Assembly (NCBI RefSeq): GCF_001894865.1
Contig: NZ_BCXA01000032.1
Span: 1-64,000, forward strand
Direction: 5' to 3'
Source: Rhodococcus maanshanensis NBRC 100610
GTDB taxonomy: Bacteria > Actinomycetota > Actinomycetes > Mycobacteriales > Mycobacteriaceae
Length of the DNA: 64,000 nt
In this document: positions 25,924 to 34,936 of the stretch, piece by piece
Layout of the letters: the number at the start of each line of letters is the position of its first letter
Position numbering within the stretch: the stretch's first letter is position 1
Position numbers and translations under genes: made by a program
Notes under the pieces: generated by a model
The model's database searches: none
Seen by the model: only the letters and a program-made list of their open reading frames with translations
What the model was told of the DNA's origin: nothing

Positions 25924-27141
25924 TCATTCGGTATCGCGGCCCTCGCGGGTGAGCATGCGATATGACCAGTTCCAGGCCAGCTCGAAGGGGCCGCGGGTGA
26001 ACTTCCGCAACCAGGCCCACGAGAACACGATCAGGAGCGCGGAGATCGTCGCGAATACCGCGTACGTGCCGTAGGTCGGGTCGAGTTGTTGGAAGAACGG
26101 ACGGTTGAAGAGAAGCCGCTGAGCGAGCACGCCGAGTACGTTCTGCAGCAGGTAGCAGCTCAGTGCCATGCGGCCGACGTTGGACAGCATGCGTCTCGGG
26201 GCGCCGACCCGACCGCGTCGGCCGATGTACTCGCCGGTCAGTGCCAGGATGCCGAGAGCGACGCCGGCGGCGGCACCGTACCTGGCGAACTGGTTGAGGC
26301 TCGACGGGAATACCGAGGTCATGGACAGTAGGTAGTCCAGTGGAAGTGCGACACCGAATCCGAAGCTCATCATCGCGAACCGCAGCCGGCGCCTCTCCTC
26401 CGTGAAGATGCCGATTCGGTATAGCTTCGCGCCGAGCAGGAACAGGCCCAGTCCCATGAGCAGGATGGTCAGGAACTCCGATCCGTAGCCGAAGCTCCAG
26501 CCGAGGCCCTTGATGTTGGAGACCACCTCGGCGAGGTAGCTGCTGGAAATGGTGTCGCTGGGCAGTGTGTCGGCCCGTGTCAGGTCCATCCGTGTCGGGT
26601 CCATCGGTGGCGGGTCCATCTCCGGCCGCTCGACGCTGCTGCGGTGGCCCTGCCAGGCCATCACCGCGAAATGCACGGTCAGAAACAGACCGATCAACCA
26701 GTACTGGACCCGTTCGCTCGTCAGCAACAGAAACGCGACGAGCACACCCACGACGGCGTAGGCGCGCAGCACATCGAACTGGACAACGAAGATGTAGTTC
26801 AGAACACCGTCGGCGAACAACAACAGAGCGCGGACTGGGTATTTGCCCGGCCATCTCGCGCCCGCCCGCAGCGCGGACTGACGCTGGATCTCGAGCCCAA
26901 TGCCGAACATGATGGTGAGCAGCCCCAGGAACTTGCCATTCGGCAGCCATCCCGAGAAGTTGTACAGCCAACTACTCGCGGCAGACGAGCCTCGGAGCGT
27001 GCCGAAGCCACTTGTGAAGATCCAGACATTGCTAGCCAGCGTGCCCAGAATGGCGATACCGCGCAGCACATCCAGCGCGAGAACTCGCTCGCTCTTCGGT
27101 TTGTCCCCCACAGCGGCTTCGGCTGTGGCAGTGGTCGTCAC
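25924..27141 (-). CDS. DUF418-family multi-spanning membrane protein (YeiB-like)
   Basis: 405 aa from the GTG at 27141, chosen because GGAAGGGA lies eight bases upstream. The N-terminal ALDVLRGIAILGTLASN is the family signature, followed by about ten membrane helices, and the C-terminus has the DUF418 pattern (ALTGEYIGRRG, then VGRMALSCYLLQNVLG and FTRGPFELAW). A low-complexity Met/Pro/Asp stretch (MDPPPMDPTRMDLTRAD) between helices is unusual and looks like a short tandem expansion. Function unknown; related proteins are acyltransferase-like. It diverges from the two-component operon and may be its target. Confidence 0.85.
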   Translation of the reverse strand: MTTTATAEAAVGDKPKSERVLALDVLRGIAILGTLASNVWIFTSGFGTLRGSSAASSWLYNFSGWLPNGKFLGLLTIMFGIGLEIQRQSALRAGARWPGKYPVRALLLFADGVLNYIFVVQFDVLRAYAVVGVLVAFLLLTSERVQYWLIGLFLTVHFAVMAWQGHRSSVERPEMDPPPMDPTRMDLTRADTLPSDTISSSYLAEVVSNIKGLGWSFGYGSEFLTILLMGLGLFLLGAKLYRIGIFTEERRRLRFAMMSFGFGVALPLDYLLSMTSVFPSSLNQFARYGAAAGVALGILALTGEYIGRRGRVGAPRRMLSNVGRMALSCYLLQNVLGVLAQRLLFNRPFFQQLDPTYGTYAVFATISALLIVFSWAWLRKFTRGPFELAWNWSYRMLTREGRDTE

Positions 27142-27287
27142 GACGCGGTCCCTTCCTCTCGAGTCGTGTCCGACGCTATGGCGCGGCAGACGGCCCGTCG
27201 TCGCCCTTGGGGACGATTCGTGCCAGCCACCTGGCTGCACAAACTTCGGCCACTCGTCGCCGGTCGACCGGCGTATCGTTGCTGCCG

Positions 27288-27941
27288 ATGATCAGAACGA
27301 TGGTGATCGACGACGAAGCGCTGGTCAGGACCGGTTTCGAGTTGATTCTCGGCCAGGATCCGGAGATCGAGGTCGTTGCGACGGCAGATGACCGAACGGC
27401 GCTCGACCGGATCGAGCGGCACCGCCCCGATGTGGTGCTGCTCGACATTCGCATGCCGCACATCGACGGGTTGACCATTCTGCGCGAGACGCTGCGACGC
27501 GACGAACCGCCAGCCGTGGCCATCCTCACCACGTTCGACGCGGACGAATACGTTGTCGAGGCACTGCAGCTGGGCGCGTCGGGGTTCCTGCTCAAGGACA
27601 CCGATCCACGTCAACTCGCGACTCTGGTGAAGACTCTCGCGGCCGGTGGCGTTGTGCTGTCGCCCCGTGTGACCAGGTCGGTCATAAGCGGATTCGCCGC
27701 GTCCAGCGCGGTCGCCTCGGCCGTGACCTCGGTCGCGAAACTGACCGAACGAGAGCGCACCGTGCTCGCACACGCGTCGGTTGGCCTGTCCAACCGGGAA
27801 ATCGCCGGACTCGTCCAGCACAGCATCGGGACGGTGAAGGACGATATGAGCGCGGTGCTTGCCAAGTTCGGCGTAGCGACCCGCGTTCAGGCCGCGTTGA
27901 TTGCGCAGCAGGCCGGGCTGATCGACGGTGAGTCGCCGTGA
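27288..27941 (+). CDS. NarL/FixJ-family response regulator
   Basis: 217 aa from the ATG at 27288 (MIRTMVIDDEALVRTG). The receiver domain has the acidic pair (IDDE), the phospho-Asp in VVLLDIRMP, a Thr in AILTTFDAD and the Lys in FLLKDTDP. The C-terminal LuxR-type HTH includes LTERERTVLAHASVGLSNRE and IGTVKDDMSAVLAKF. Its stop overlaps the start of the kinase gene (GTGA), so the pair forms a two-component system. The divergent DUF418 gene shares its upstream region (27142-27287). Confidence 0.92.
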   Translation: MIRTMVIDDEALVRTGFELILGQDPEIEVVATADDRTALDRIERHRPDVVLLDIRMPHIDGLTILRETLRRDEPPAVAILTTFDADEYVVEALQLGASGFLLKDTDPRQLATLVKTLAAGGVVLSPRVTRSVISGFAASSAVASAVTSVAKLTERERTVLAHASVGLSNREIAGLVQHSIGTVKDDMSAVLAKFGVATRVQAALIAQQAGLIDGESP

Positions 27942-29044
27942 TCGATCATCCCTTGATCGCGCGGCTGGCGTTCGTGGCTCTGATCTTTGTTGCGGCGCTC
28001 GATATCTGGCTGGTCGGTGGCGGTATGGACGGGCAGGGGCAGGCTGCCGTCATGATAGGTATTGCCGCGCTCTTTCTGCGTTCCCGGTTTCCGGTCGTAG
28101 CGTTCGTGGCGACCTTGCCGGTCGCGGCGCTCGGAGTGTCCGTGTTGATCCCGGCCATTGCCATCTACAGCGTGGGCCGTTGGATCCGGCGTGATGCTGT
28201 GGTGGTGCTGTGCGTCGCCGCCCTCTGCGTCGCGGGGATTGTGAGCCGGTACCCGATCGATTGGCGAATCGATACGCGGTGGTTCGTCAGTGATCTCATA
28301 TTCATCGTCATGCTCGCGGCGGCACCGGTGCTCCTCGGCCGACTGGTCGCATCCCGAATCACGTTGCAGGGCAAGATCGCCGAGATCACCCGTGCCCACG
28401 AGGAGGGTGATGTTCTGCGCACCGAGACCGCGCTCGCCCGTGACCGTGCCCAGCTCGCTCGCGAGATGCACGATGTCGTCTCCCATCAGGTCAGCCTGAT
28501 CGCGGTGCAGGCCGGTGCGTTAGAGGTGAGCAGTCGCGACGAGCTCACCGCGGACATCGCGGCGACCATCCGGACACTCAGCGTTCGAACGCTCGACGAG
28601 CTGCGACACATGATCACCGTGCTGCGCGCATCCGGCACCAGCGCAACTGGTCTGGCCCCGCAACCGACCGTCGCTCAGTTGACCGAGCTCGTGGAGTCCA
28701 GCGGACTCGACGTCTCGGTCCGCGGCAACCTGCCGCCGGATCTGCCTGCCGCGATCCAGCGGGCGATCTATCGCACCGTGCAGGAGGCGCTCACCAATGT
28801 CCGTAAGCACGCCCCCGGCGCGCGGGTCACTGTCGACTACGGTTCGAGTACGACCACTATCACTGTTGCTGTGGTGAACAGCCACTCCGAGGCGCCTGCA
28901 ATGGAGCTACCCGGTTCGCGGCACGGGCTGCGCGGTCTGACAGAACGCGCCGAACTGTTGGGCGGCACGCTCAGCGCGCAGTCGGAACCCGACGGGGGCT
29001 TCGGGGTCGAACTGTGTCTGCCTTGGTCATCACGCCCGCACTGA
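27938..29044 (+). CDS. Sensor histidine kinase, HisKA_3 type
   Basis: 368 aa from a GTG that overlaps the regulator stop. Four to five N-terminal membrane helices (about residues 8-145) form a small sensor without a large extracellular domain. The dimerisation/phosphoacceptor box is ARDRAQLAREMHDVVSHQVS (His in EMHDVVSH), and the ATPase domain shows the N-box VQEALTNVRKHA and a G-box GLRGLTERAELLGG. It phosphorylates the partner NarL-type regulator. The signal is unknown; the membrane-embedded input suggests envelope stress or an antibiotic-like cue (inference). Confidence 0.92.
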   Translation: MIDHPLIARLAFVALIFVAALDIWLVGGGMDGQGQAAVMIGIAALFLRSRFPVVAFVATLPVAALGVSVLIPAIAIYSVGRWIRRDAVVVLCVAALCVAGIVSRYPIDWRIDTRWFVSDLIFIVMLAAAPVLLGRLVASRITLQGKIAEITRAHEEGDVLRTETALARDRAQLAREMHDVVSHQVSLIAVQAGALEVSSRDELTADIAATIRTLSVRTLDELRHMITVLRASGTSATGLAPQPTVAQLTELVESSGLDVSVRGNLPPDLPAAIQRAIYRTVQEALTNVRKHAPGARVTVDYGSSTTTITVAVVNSHSEAPAMELPGSRHGLRGLTERAELLGGTLSAQSEPDGGFGVELCLPWSSRPH

Positions 29045-29123
29045 GAAGTTCCGGCAGGCCACCACCCTTACGGGTGAACCCCCTCCGCTTCCCCCCGTGG
29101 ATCCGCGTGGGTGGGTGGAGGGG

Positions 29124-29744
29124 TCAGCCGGAGGGTCGGCGCTGCGCCCGCGGCGGCGCGCCGAACAGTGTTGCGGTGAATCCGGGTGCCAGCCCGCGCA
29201 CCAATTCATCAGCGGGCATCGAGGCTGTCGGTTCGAGACGCAGGACGTAGCGGGCGTGGATGACACCGAGCGCCTGCGCGGCGAACAGTCCGGCGCGGGC
29301 GCGCGCCCCGGTGCCGCCGAGGTGTTCGGCCAGCACGGTGACGAGTTCGCGGTCGATCATCTCCCTGATCAGCCGGGCCAGATCCTCGTCGTGGGCGGCG
29401 GCGGTGAGCAGTACGCGAATCGTGCCGCCGCGCTGCGGATCGTCCCAGGTGGAGACCAGAGCCGTCAGCACCCGGGCGGCCAATCGCGCCGGGGGACCGG
29501 GCAGTGCCTCGGCCAACAGGTCCGCCGGGTTCGCCGACAGCGCCATGGCGGCAGCGAAAAGTCCACGCTTGGAACCAAAGAAATAGCTGATCAGCGCCGC
29601 GTTCACACCGGCATCGGCGGCGAGGGAACGCATCGTGACCTTGACGTAGCCCTCGGCGAGAAAACGCCGGCGCGCGACCTCGAGGATGCCGCGCCGGGTA
29701 TCGGGCGCTCCGGATCGGCGGCCGCGGGGCCCGGGTTTATTCAT
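29124..29744 (-). CDS. TetR-family regulator
   Basis: 206 aa from the ATG at 29744 (MNKPGPRGRRSGAPDTR). The N-terminal HTH reads ILEVARRRFLAEGYVKVTM, AADAGVNAALISYFFGSKRG, as in TetR proteins; the C-terminal half is a TetR_C ligand domain (LLTAAAHDEDLARLIREMI). It is divergent from the CocE-type hydrolase with 68 bp between start codons, so it probably represses that gene. No obvious palindrome was found in the short gap. Confidence 0.9.
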   Translation of the reverse strand: MNKPGPRGRRSGAPDTRRGILEVARRRFLAEGYVKVTMRSLAADAGVNAALISYFFGSKRGLFAAAMALSANPADLLAEALPGPPARLAARVLTALVSTWDDPQRGGTIRVLLTAAAHDEDLARLIREMIDRELVTVLAEHLGGTGARARAGLFAAQALGVIHARYVLRLEPTASMPADELVRGLAPGFTATLFGAPPRAQRRPSG

Positions 29745-29812
29745 CGCCGTTGATTCTAGGCAGCGGTGCGGTCCACAGTGGGCATATCGCACCGACGAGA
29801 CGGGGGAAAACG

Positions 29813-31495
29813 ATGACCAGGTCCTACCTTCGCCGACCGGGGGCCTTGCGCCGGGCCGGCCACCGGATCGCCAACCTGATCCGGCCCGGTGTCGACATCG
29901 TGCCCGCCCCCGACGTCCGCGCCGACTACGACGTGGCGGTTCCGGTCCGTGACGGAACGGTGTTGCGGATCAATGTCTTTCACCCCGATTCGGCGGGCCC
30001 GCATCCGGTGATCATGTCCGCGCACCCGTACGGCAAAGACCGCGTCCCCGCCCATGGCAGGAACCGGCGCGCGGTCTCGGGCCAGTACCGGCTGATGCCG
30101 CAGCCCGCCCGCGTCCGGTTCAGCGAGCTGACCAGCTGGGAGGCACCCGACCCGCTGATTTGGACGGCGCACGGTTTCGTCGTGGTCAACGCGGATCTGC
30201 GCGGCGGCGGCACCTCCGAGGGCGTCGGCTCGCTGTTCACCGATACCGAGGCCCAGGACTACTACGACCTCATCGAATGGGTCGCGGCTCAACCGTGGTG
30301 CACCGGCCGCGTGGGTCTGGACGGGGTGTCCTATCTGGCCCTGAGCCAGTACCGGGTGGCCGCGCTCCGCCCGCCCCACCTGGCCGCCCTGTGTGTCTGG
30401 GAGGGCTTCTCCGATTTCTATCGAGACTTCGCCTACCCCGGCGGAGTTCGTGAGGACGGCTTCAGCGTCTTCTGGAGCAAGGCCACCTCCCGCGAGGCCC
30501 GTGTCACGGACGACATCCGCGCCGAGATCCTTCGCCGCCCCGACCGTGACGACTGGTATGCCGACCGCACACCGGATCTGGCTCGCATCACCGTTCCCAT
30601 GCTGGTGTGTGCCTCCTTCTCCGACCACAGCCTGCACAGCCGTGGCAGCTTCGAGGCGTTCCGGCGGGCCGGTTCCGAGCGCAAATGGCTCTACACCCAC
30701 CGCGACGGCAAGTGGTCGCATTACTACGGCCCGGAGGCCACTGCCGAGCGAATTCGCTTCTTCGACCACGTCTTGCGCGACGTCGACAACGGGTGGGACA
30801 CCCGACCGGCGGTCCGCATCGCCGTTCACGAGCAGGGCCCGCATCCGACCGAGATCCACTACGCAGACGACTGGCCGCCCCGGGACGTCGAGACCACCAC
30901 CCTCCACCTGCGTGCCGACGGCCTGCTGTCCGACGACGCTGGGCCGGCCGACGGACAACGTTCCTTCCGCTCCCGTGGCCGCCCCCTGGCCTGGACCTGG
31001 ACCGCGCCCACCGATCTGGACATCCTGGGCGCGTCCGCTCTGCACCTGCACGTATCCCTCGCCGACGCGGAGGACCTCAACCTCTTCGCCGTCCTCCGCA
31101 AATTCCGTAACGGTCGAGAGATCTGCTTCGAAGGCTCCTACGGCTTCAATGCCGATGTCGTCACCAAGGGCTGGCAGCGCCTGGCCCACCAGACTCTCGA
31201 CCCGGCTCTGTCCACTCCTCTGCAACCGGTCCACACCCACCACAAGCCCGAACCCCTCACCCCGGGCCACCCCACCCCCATCGACTTGGCCCTGCTGCCC
31301 CATGCCACCCGTCTGCGGCGCGGCGAACAACTTCGCCTGGAGCTCAGTGGCCGCTGGCCCTTCGCCCGTGACCCCTTGCGCGGCCAGTTCCCCGCCTGGT
31401 ATCGCCAATCCCCGAATACCGCCTGTGCCATCCACACCGGCCCTGGCACCCCGAGCGCCCTGACCCTTACTTGGCGGCCAGTCGCATCGAATTGA
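29813..31495 (+). CDS. CocE/NonD-type X-Pro dipeptidyl-peptidase-like hydrolase
   Basis: 560 aa from the ATG at 29813 with GGGGGAAAA upstream. The S15 fold is clear: PVRDGTVLRINVFHP, MSAHPYGKD, the nucleophile motif VGLDGVSYLALSQY (G-x-S-Y-x-A), the acid in SFSDHSLHSRG and the His in GKWSHYYG. The C-terminal ~200 residues form the jelly-roll lid domain (PLAWTWTAPTDLDILG, LRRGEQLRLELSGRWPF). Members hydrolyse esters, acylated antibiotics or peptides. It pairs divergently with a TetR regulator. An opposite-strand open frame of similar size is a compositional shadow. Confidence 0.9.
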   Translation: MTRSYLRRPGALRRAGHRIANLIRPGVDIVPAPDVRADYDVAVPVRDGTVLRINVFHPDSAGPHPVIMSAHPYGKDRVPAHGRNRRAVSGQYRLMPQPARVRFSELTSWEAPDPLIWTAHGFVVVNADLRGGGTSEGVGSLFTDTEAQDYYDLIEWVAAQPWCTGRVGLDGVSYLALSQYRVAALRPPHLAALCVWEGFSDFYRDFAYPGGVREDGFSVFWSKATSREARVTDDIRAEILRRPDRDDWYADRTPDLARITVPMLVCASFSDHSLHSRGSFEAFRRAGSERKWLYTHRDGKWSHYYGPEATAERIRFFDHVLRDVDNGWDTRPAVRIAVHEQGPHPTEIHYADDWPPRDVETTTLHLRADGLLSDDAGPADGQRSFRSRGRPLAWTWTAPTDLDILGASALHLHVSLADAEDLNLFAVLRKFRNGREICFEGSYGFNADVVTKGWQRLAHQTLDPALSTPLQPVHTHHKPEPLTPGHPTPIDLALLPHATRLRRGEQLRLELSGRWPFARDPLRGQFPAWYRQSPNTACAIHTGPGTPSALTLTWRPVASN

Positions 31496-31598
31496 CCACC
31501 GCCGCAATGGCTTCAGCACGCCACCCCCGAACAGTCACCCGCGCGGGACGGGAGCGTCCGATGAACGGCTTCCACCTCATCGTCCATCGTTATGAGAA

Positions 31599-31735
31599 GG
31601 CCTCGCCACCCCATGCGGTGAGTGGCGAGGCCGCCGCCGCTGGCTGGGACCGGAAACGGCGAGGCAGGACGATATGTGACCCCGGTCGGGGCGCGCTTCG
31701 ATACTCAGCGAATTCTCAGAAAGCGCGTTGAGGGC
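31599..31735 (+). repeat. RE2 structured repeat, partial copy a
   Basis: Consists of an 11-bp stem hairpin (GGCCTCGCCAC / GTGGCGAGGCC, 31599-31632), a GC-rich linker with AACGGCGAGGC, a short hairpin ACCCCG-GT-CGGGGC, then CGATACTCAGCGAATTCTCAG. It lies 100 bp after the CocE-type gene, so the first hairpin could also end its transcript. Confidence 0.75.
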
Positions 31736-31843
31736 GGCGAACGCCGTTCTCTCGCAGGACCCCGTGGCGAACTTTCCCGGTCGATCGTCCGGTCCGAGCT
31801 TGGCCGCCCGTGCCGGCGGAGATCTGTTTTGTAACAGCGGTTT

Positions 31844-32217
31844 CCGCACTACTGATGTACTCAGTGTCACACCTACTTGCCCCCTGTGCAGGTGAGGTGG
31901 GTGGTGGCGTCCTATGCGTCATCGTGCCAGTAGGTGGCCCCGTCCACGCTCGGGCCGTTCGCTGAGTGCCCGCACGGCATTAGGTCGGTCTCCGGCCGTG
32001 CGCGCGTCCGTGGACTGGGGTGCGCGACGCTGCGAGCGGAAGAGAATGGCGATTCCATCGGCGCCGCTCAGGGTATGAGTGTGGGCCCCGCCGCTCTCCA
32101 CGACGGCGAGGCCCACGCGCCGTCCCGACCCAGCTCCGGACCGGGGTGGCGGGGAGGACGGTAGGTGACCCGCGCGCGGATGCGCCACGATACTCAGCAA
32201 ATTCTCAGCAAAAGCCC
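31844..32217 (+). repeat. RE2 structured repeat, full copy A
   Basis: Full ~370-bp unit. It opens with TACTCAGTGTCACACC, has a Cys-less, stop-rich GC region with the stem CCGCACGGCAT / GGCCGTGCGCGCG, then a hairpin GTGGGCCCCGCC / GGCGAGGCCCAC (32081-32116), a GACCCGCGCGCGGA segment and ends in CGATACTCAGCAAATTCTCAGC. The same unit occurs inverted at 56221-56590 and 57246-57598. Confidence 0.75.
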
Positions 32218-32350
32218 ACAGACGGGGCGGGGGGAAGCGCTGCCTAGTAGCAGGACCACGCATGCACGGCGTTAGTCGAACTTCGTCGGCCGTGTATGCC
32301 TTCGAGAGGCCGCTGGTGTGTCGGGACGCCGACGGCCTCGCTCATGAAAC

Positions 32351-32385
32351 GAGCCCTGCCGAATGTCACGCATCCGGCAGGGCTC
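32351..32385. terminator. Strong hairpin (bidirectional terminator-like)
   Basis: GAGCCCTGCCG (32351-32361) and CGGCAGGGCTC (32375-32385) form an 11-bp perfect stem with a 13-base loop. No U-run follows, so it may act as an L-shaped or bidirectional actinobacterial terminator. No gene is adjacent. Confidence 0.5.
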
Positions 32386-32549
32386 GTGTGCCACACACAG
32401 GGGGATGGGAGTGGCACATTCTGGAAATCGGGGATTCAGGGCGTCGCGTTACTGCTACGTGCCGGACCGCAGCCGCAGGGCGGGCGGTGGAACGCGGAGT
32501 AGGGCGCGGCGGTGCTGCCCCGAGCGCGAATCGCGTCACGCCGGTATGG

Positions 32550-32705
32550 GAAAGGGCCTCGCCACCCAATTCGGGTGGGTGGCGAGGCCAACGCGCCGTC
32601 CCGACCCATCTCCTGACCGGGATAGCGGGGAGGACAGTAGGTGGCCCACGCGCGGGAGCGCCACGATACTCAGCGAATTCTCAGCAAAAGTCCCACGGGC
32701 TGGGC
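32550..32705 (+). repeat. RE2 structured repeat, partial copy c
   Basis: Hairpin with a 13-bp stem (GGCCTCGCCACCC / GGGTGGCGAGGCC, 32555-32589), then CGCCGTCCCGACCCA, GGACAGTAGGTGGCCCACGC and CGATACTCAGCGAATTCTCA. It lacks the 5' half of the full unit. Confidence 0.75.
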
Positions 32706-33027
32706 GGGGGAGGCGCAGCCTGGGTGCAGGACCAGGCGAGGCATGCGCTGTCTCAAATGGAAAGTTGCGAAACAACTCTGGCAAACCATGCGCGACGGCC
32801 GCGCCGACCGACTCGACACGCAGCTCACTGACTTCTCATCGGGTGAAAGGTTCGGAGCGATCGAGCGCGCCTGAAGTACCGTGGAATTGCCGGAAACGTA
32901 GCGCTCAGTGGTCATTCGAGACCCACCCCTGGCATTCATTTCAGTCCGCGACGTGTCGAGTCGCCCGGGTCGGTTTGCCGGGCGGCCGGTGTGCCGACGA
33001 TCCCCACGATCGTCCTGCGGTGTCGAC

Positions 33028-33471
33028 CTACAAGCGCCTGTTGTGGATCACGTAGGGGACGGTCTCGGTGACCGCGATGAGCGCGGTGACCGCGAAGAGG
33101 GCAACCATTGGCGACGGGCCGCGGTCGAGTGCGCCGACGATGAGGACCGCACCTCCGAGCACCAATGAAAACCCGACTCCGGCAAACAGATCGAACCGCC
33201 GCGGTCGCACCGGCGGCGAACCCAACATCGGAATCCGGTGACCGGCATTCTCATGCAGCGTCCGCGCTGTCGAAATGCTCATGCATCCCATGCCGACTAT
33301 GACCTCGAGAATTCCGACTGTCCATGCGACCGCGGCACCGGGAGTCGCCATCAACGAGTAGATGAACGCTGCCGGGGACAGCACCATCGCGGGCACTACT
33401 TGCCACCACGGCGCATCTATCGGCGGGTCGTAGCGCACCTCAACCGGTCGCATCGGCGGTAGCTCGTTCAT
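33028..33471 (-). CDS. Small multi-spanning membrane protein downstream of ccsB
   Basis: 147 aa from the ATG at 33471, chosen for the strong GGGGAGG upstream; a longer open frame is a shadow of ccsB. About four membrane helices (QVVPAMVLSPAAFIYSLM, AVAWTVGILEVIVGMGC, LFAGVGFSLVLGGAVLIVGA, MVALFAVTALIAVTETV). No catalytic motif is visible and I do not recognise the family. It follows ccsB by 86 bp on the same strand and is probably co-transcribed, which suggests a membrane or cytochrome-biogenesis-linked role (inference). Confidence 0.7.
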   Translation of the reverse strand: MNELPPMRPVEVRYDPPIDAPWWQVVPAMVLSPAAFIYSLMATPGAAVAWTVGILEVIVGMGCMSISTARTLHENAGHRIPMLGSPPVRPRRFDLFAGVGFSLVLGGAVLIVGALDRGPSPMVALFAVTALIAVTETVPYVIHNRRL

Positions 33472-33557
33472 TGGCCTCCCCTGTCTCGCTTGCTGCCCTG
33501 TACGCGAAAGCTGCTGTATCTGTCCATCGTCCACAGCAGTCGTGTCGGGCTGGTACG

Positions 33558-34532
33558 TCAGTTGAGTCCTGCGTAGGAGTGCAGGCCCGATACGACGAAG
33601 TTGATCGCGAACATGTTGAACAGTGTCGTGGCGAGTGCTGCGACATTGATCCAGGACGCGCGAAGGCTTCCCCATCCGCTGGTAGCTCGGGCGTGCAAGT
33701 ATGCGGCGTACAGCACCCATGCGATGAAAGAGACGGTTTCCTTCGGATCCCAGCCCCAGAAGCGACCCCACGCGGCCTCGGCCCAGATCGCACCACACAT
33801 GACCCCGATGGTGTAAAGCGGGAAGCCGACGAGGGTCGTGCGGTAGGCGACCCGGTCGAGCAGTTCCGCGGATGGGAGCCGGTTGGCGATCCACGCCAGC
33901 GAGCCACGGGCGCCATCGCGTCCGTAGACGGCGATGACGTGGAGCAAGCTCGCGGTGCTGGCGAAGGTGAGGATCCCGCACGCGGACACGATGATTGTCA
34001 CGTGGATTGCAATCCAATAGGAGCGCAACGCCGGCACGACGGGAGCTGCTTCGTTGTACATCGCCGCTGCCGCGATGAACAGGAGGATGACCACCGGTGC
34101 GAGGACGAACACCGTCAGGTTGCGGATCGGGTACTGCCGCACCGCGACCAGCCAGCAGGCAGTGATCGCTGCACACAGGAACAGTGCGTACTCATAGAGG
34201 TTGCCCAGCGGCCACCGGCCGGTCGCCATGCCACGTAGGACGATCGCGGCCACGTTCAATGTCAGGGCAACGAGCGTGACTGCGATGGCGGCACGTCCAG
34301 CTCGCTCGCTTGGCGGGCGGATGCTGTCCGCGGCCGAAATCCGCCCCGGCGTATCCGGGGTAGGTGCGCCGACAGCGGTCACAGCCCGGGTCTGGGCGTC
34401 TGCCGCGACCCTCCGTCGAACTGAGGTGCCCGCAAAGTCGAACGCCGAAAGAACCAGAGCAAGAACATAGATGGCAAACGCGGACGCGAACGCGTAGTCG
34501 CTGTACTGCGCCAGCGTGGTGTTGACCGGCAT
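33558..34532 (-). CDS. ccsB: Cytochrome c biogenesis protein CcsB/ResC
   Basis: 324 aa, ATG at 34532 with GGGGGG upstream. The heme-handling WWD signature is present as WAEAAWGRFWGWDPKET, with conserved segments GNLYEYALFL and YWIAIHVTIIV, and a C-terminal WINVAALATTLFNMFAINF. In System II, CcsB and CcsA/ResB export heme and attach it to CXXCH apocytochromes on the outer face of the membrane. The usual neighbours (ResB, CcdA, thioredoxin-like ResA) are absent here, so this may be an additional stand-alone copy. An N-terminal extension rich in Thr/Pro/Arg follows TM1. Confidence 0.93.
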   Translation of the reverse strand: MPVNTTLAQYSDYAFASAFAIYVLALVLSAFDFAGTSVRRRVAADAQTRAVTAVGAPTPDTPGRISAADSIRPPSERAGRAAIAVTLVALTLNVAAIVLRGMATGRWPLGNLYEYALFLCAAITACWLVAVRQYPIRNLTVFVLAPVVILLFIAAAAMYNEAAPVVPALRSYWIAIHVTIIVSACGILTFASTASLLHVIAVYGRDGARGSLAWIANRLPSAELLDRVAYRTTLVGFPLYTIGVMCGAIWAEAAWGRFWGWDPKETVSFIAWVLYAAYLHARATSGWGSLRASWINVAALATTLFNMFAINFVVSGLHSYAGLN

Positions 34533-34768
34533 GAGCCCCCCGTGACTTCTCGGCTACTACGGTGGATCGTAGAGGATTGTCGGTTCGGACTTGACCCGTG
34601 CAGCCGCCACCGCCCTCGTACCTCGATCACCTCGGAAGCGCGCATTCCGGTGACCATCCACGCGTGCATGGGGATATCCGACTCACTCGCGGGACCCCGA
34701 AGCGCGATCGGCCCAATCAGGGAGTGGTACTCGACTTGTGCTCGTCGTCCCGAAGGTGATGGCCGGCC

Positions 34769-34895
34769 GATGGATGGATGGAGGGGTGTTCGCCAATGCC
34801 AGTTCGGTCTGGGCTGCATGCGGATTGGATAGGTTGACCAGTCGGTAATCACACTTTACGGAGGCTCCCGATCACACAAATCTGGACAAGTTCCA
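34769..34895 (+). repeat. R1 dispersed repeat, copy 5
   Basis: GATGGATGGATGGAGGGG, GTTCGCCAATGCCAGTTC, GGGCTGCATGCGGATTGGAT, GGTTGACCAGTCGGTAATC, ACACTTTACGGAGGCTCC, then the hairpin region ending in ATCTGGACAAGTTCCA. It lies between ccsB and the NUDIX gene, in the same orientation as copies 3, 4, 6 and 7. Confidence 0.88.
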
Positions 34896-34936
34896 GTTTG
34901 TGAAGTCAGCTTCAATGGGCTTCGATTCCGGCCGCC

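Larger units (their letters stand above)
31496..33027. other. 1.5-kb noncoding stretch with RE2 repeat copies and hairpins
   Basis: No credible gene. It carries one full and two partial copies of the RE2 structured repeat (31599-31735, 31844-32217, 32550-32705) and a strong hairpin at 32351-32385. The part after 32706 to the 3' end of the membrane gene at 33028 has no recognised feature. A noncoding run this long is unusual for this window. Confidence 0.6.

Noticed and set aside
25868-26971. Long open frame overlapping DUF418 in another frame
   Set aside because: Arg/Pro/His-rich reading without motifs; the membrane protein frame has clear helices.
29756-31519. Large minus-strand open frame opposite the CocE-type hydrolase
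   Set aside because: It is Gly/Val/Asp-rich with no domain; it mirrors the codon bias of the strong plus-strand gene and is a shadow.
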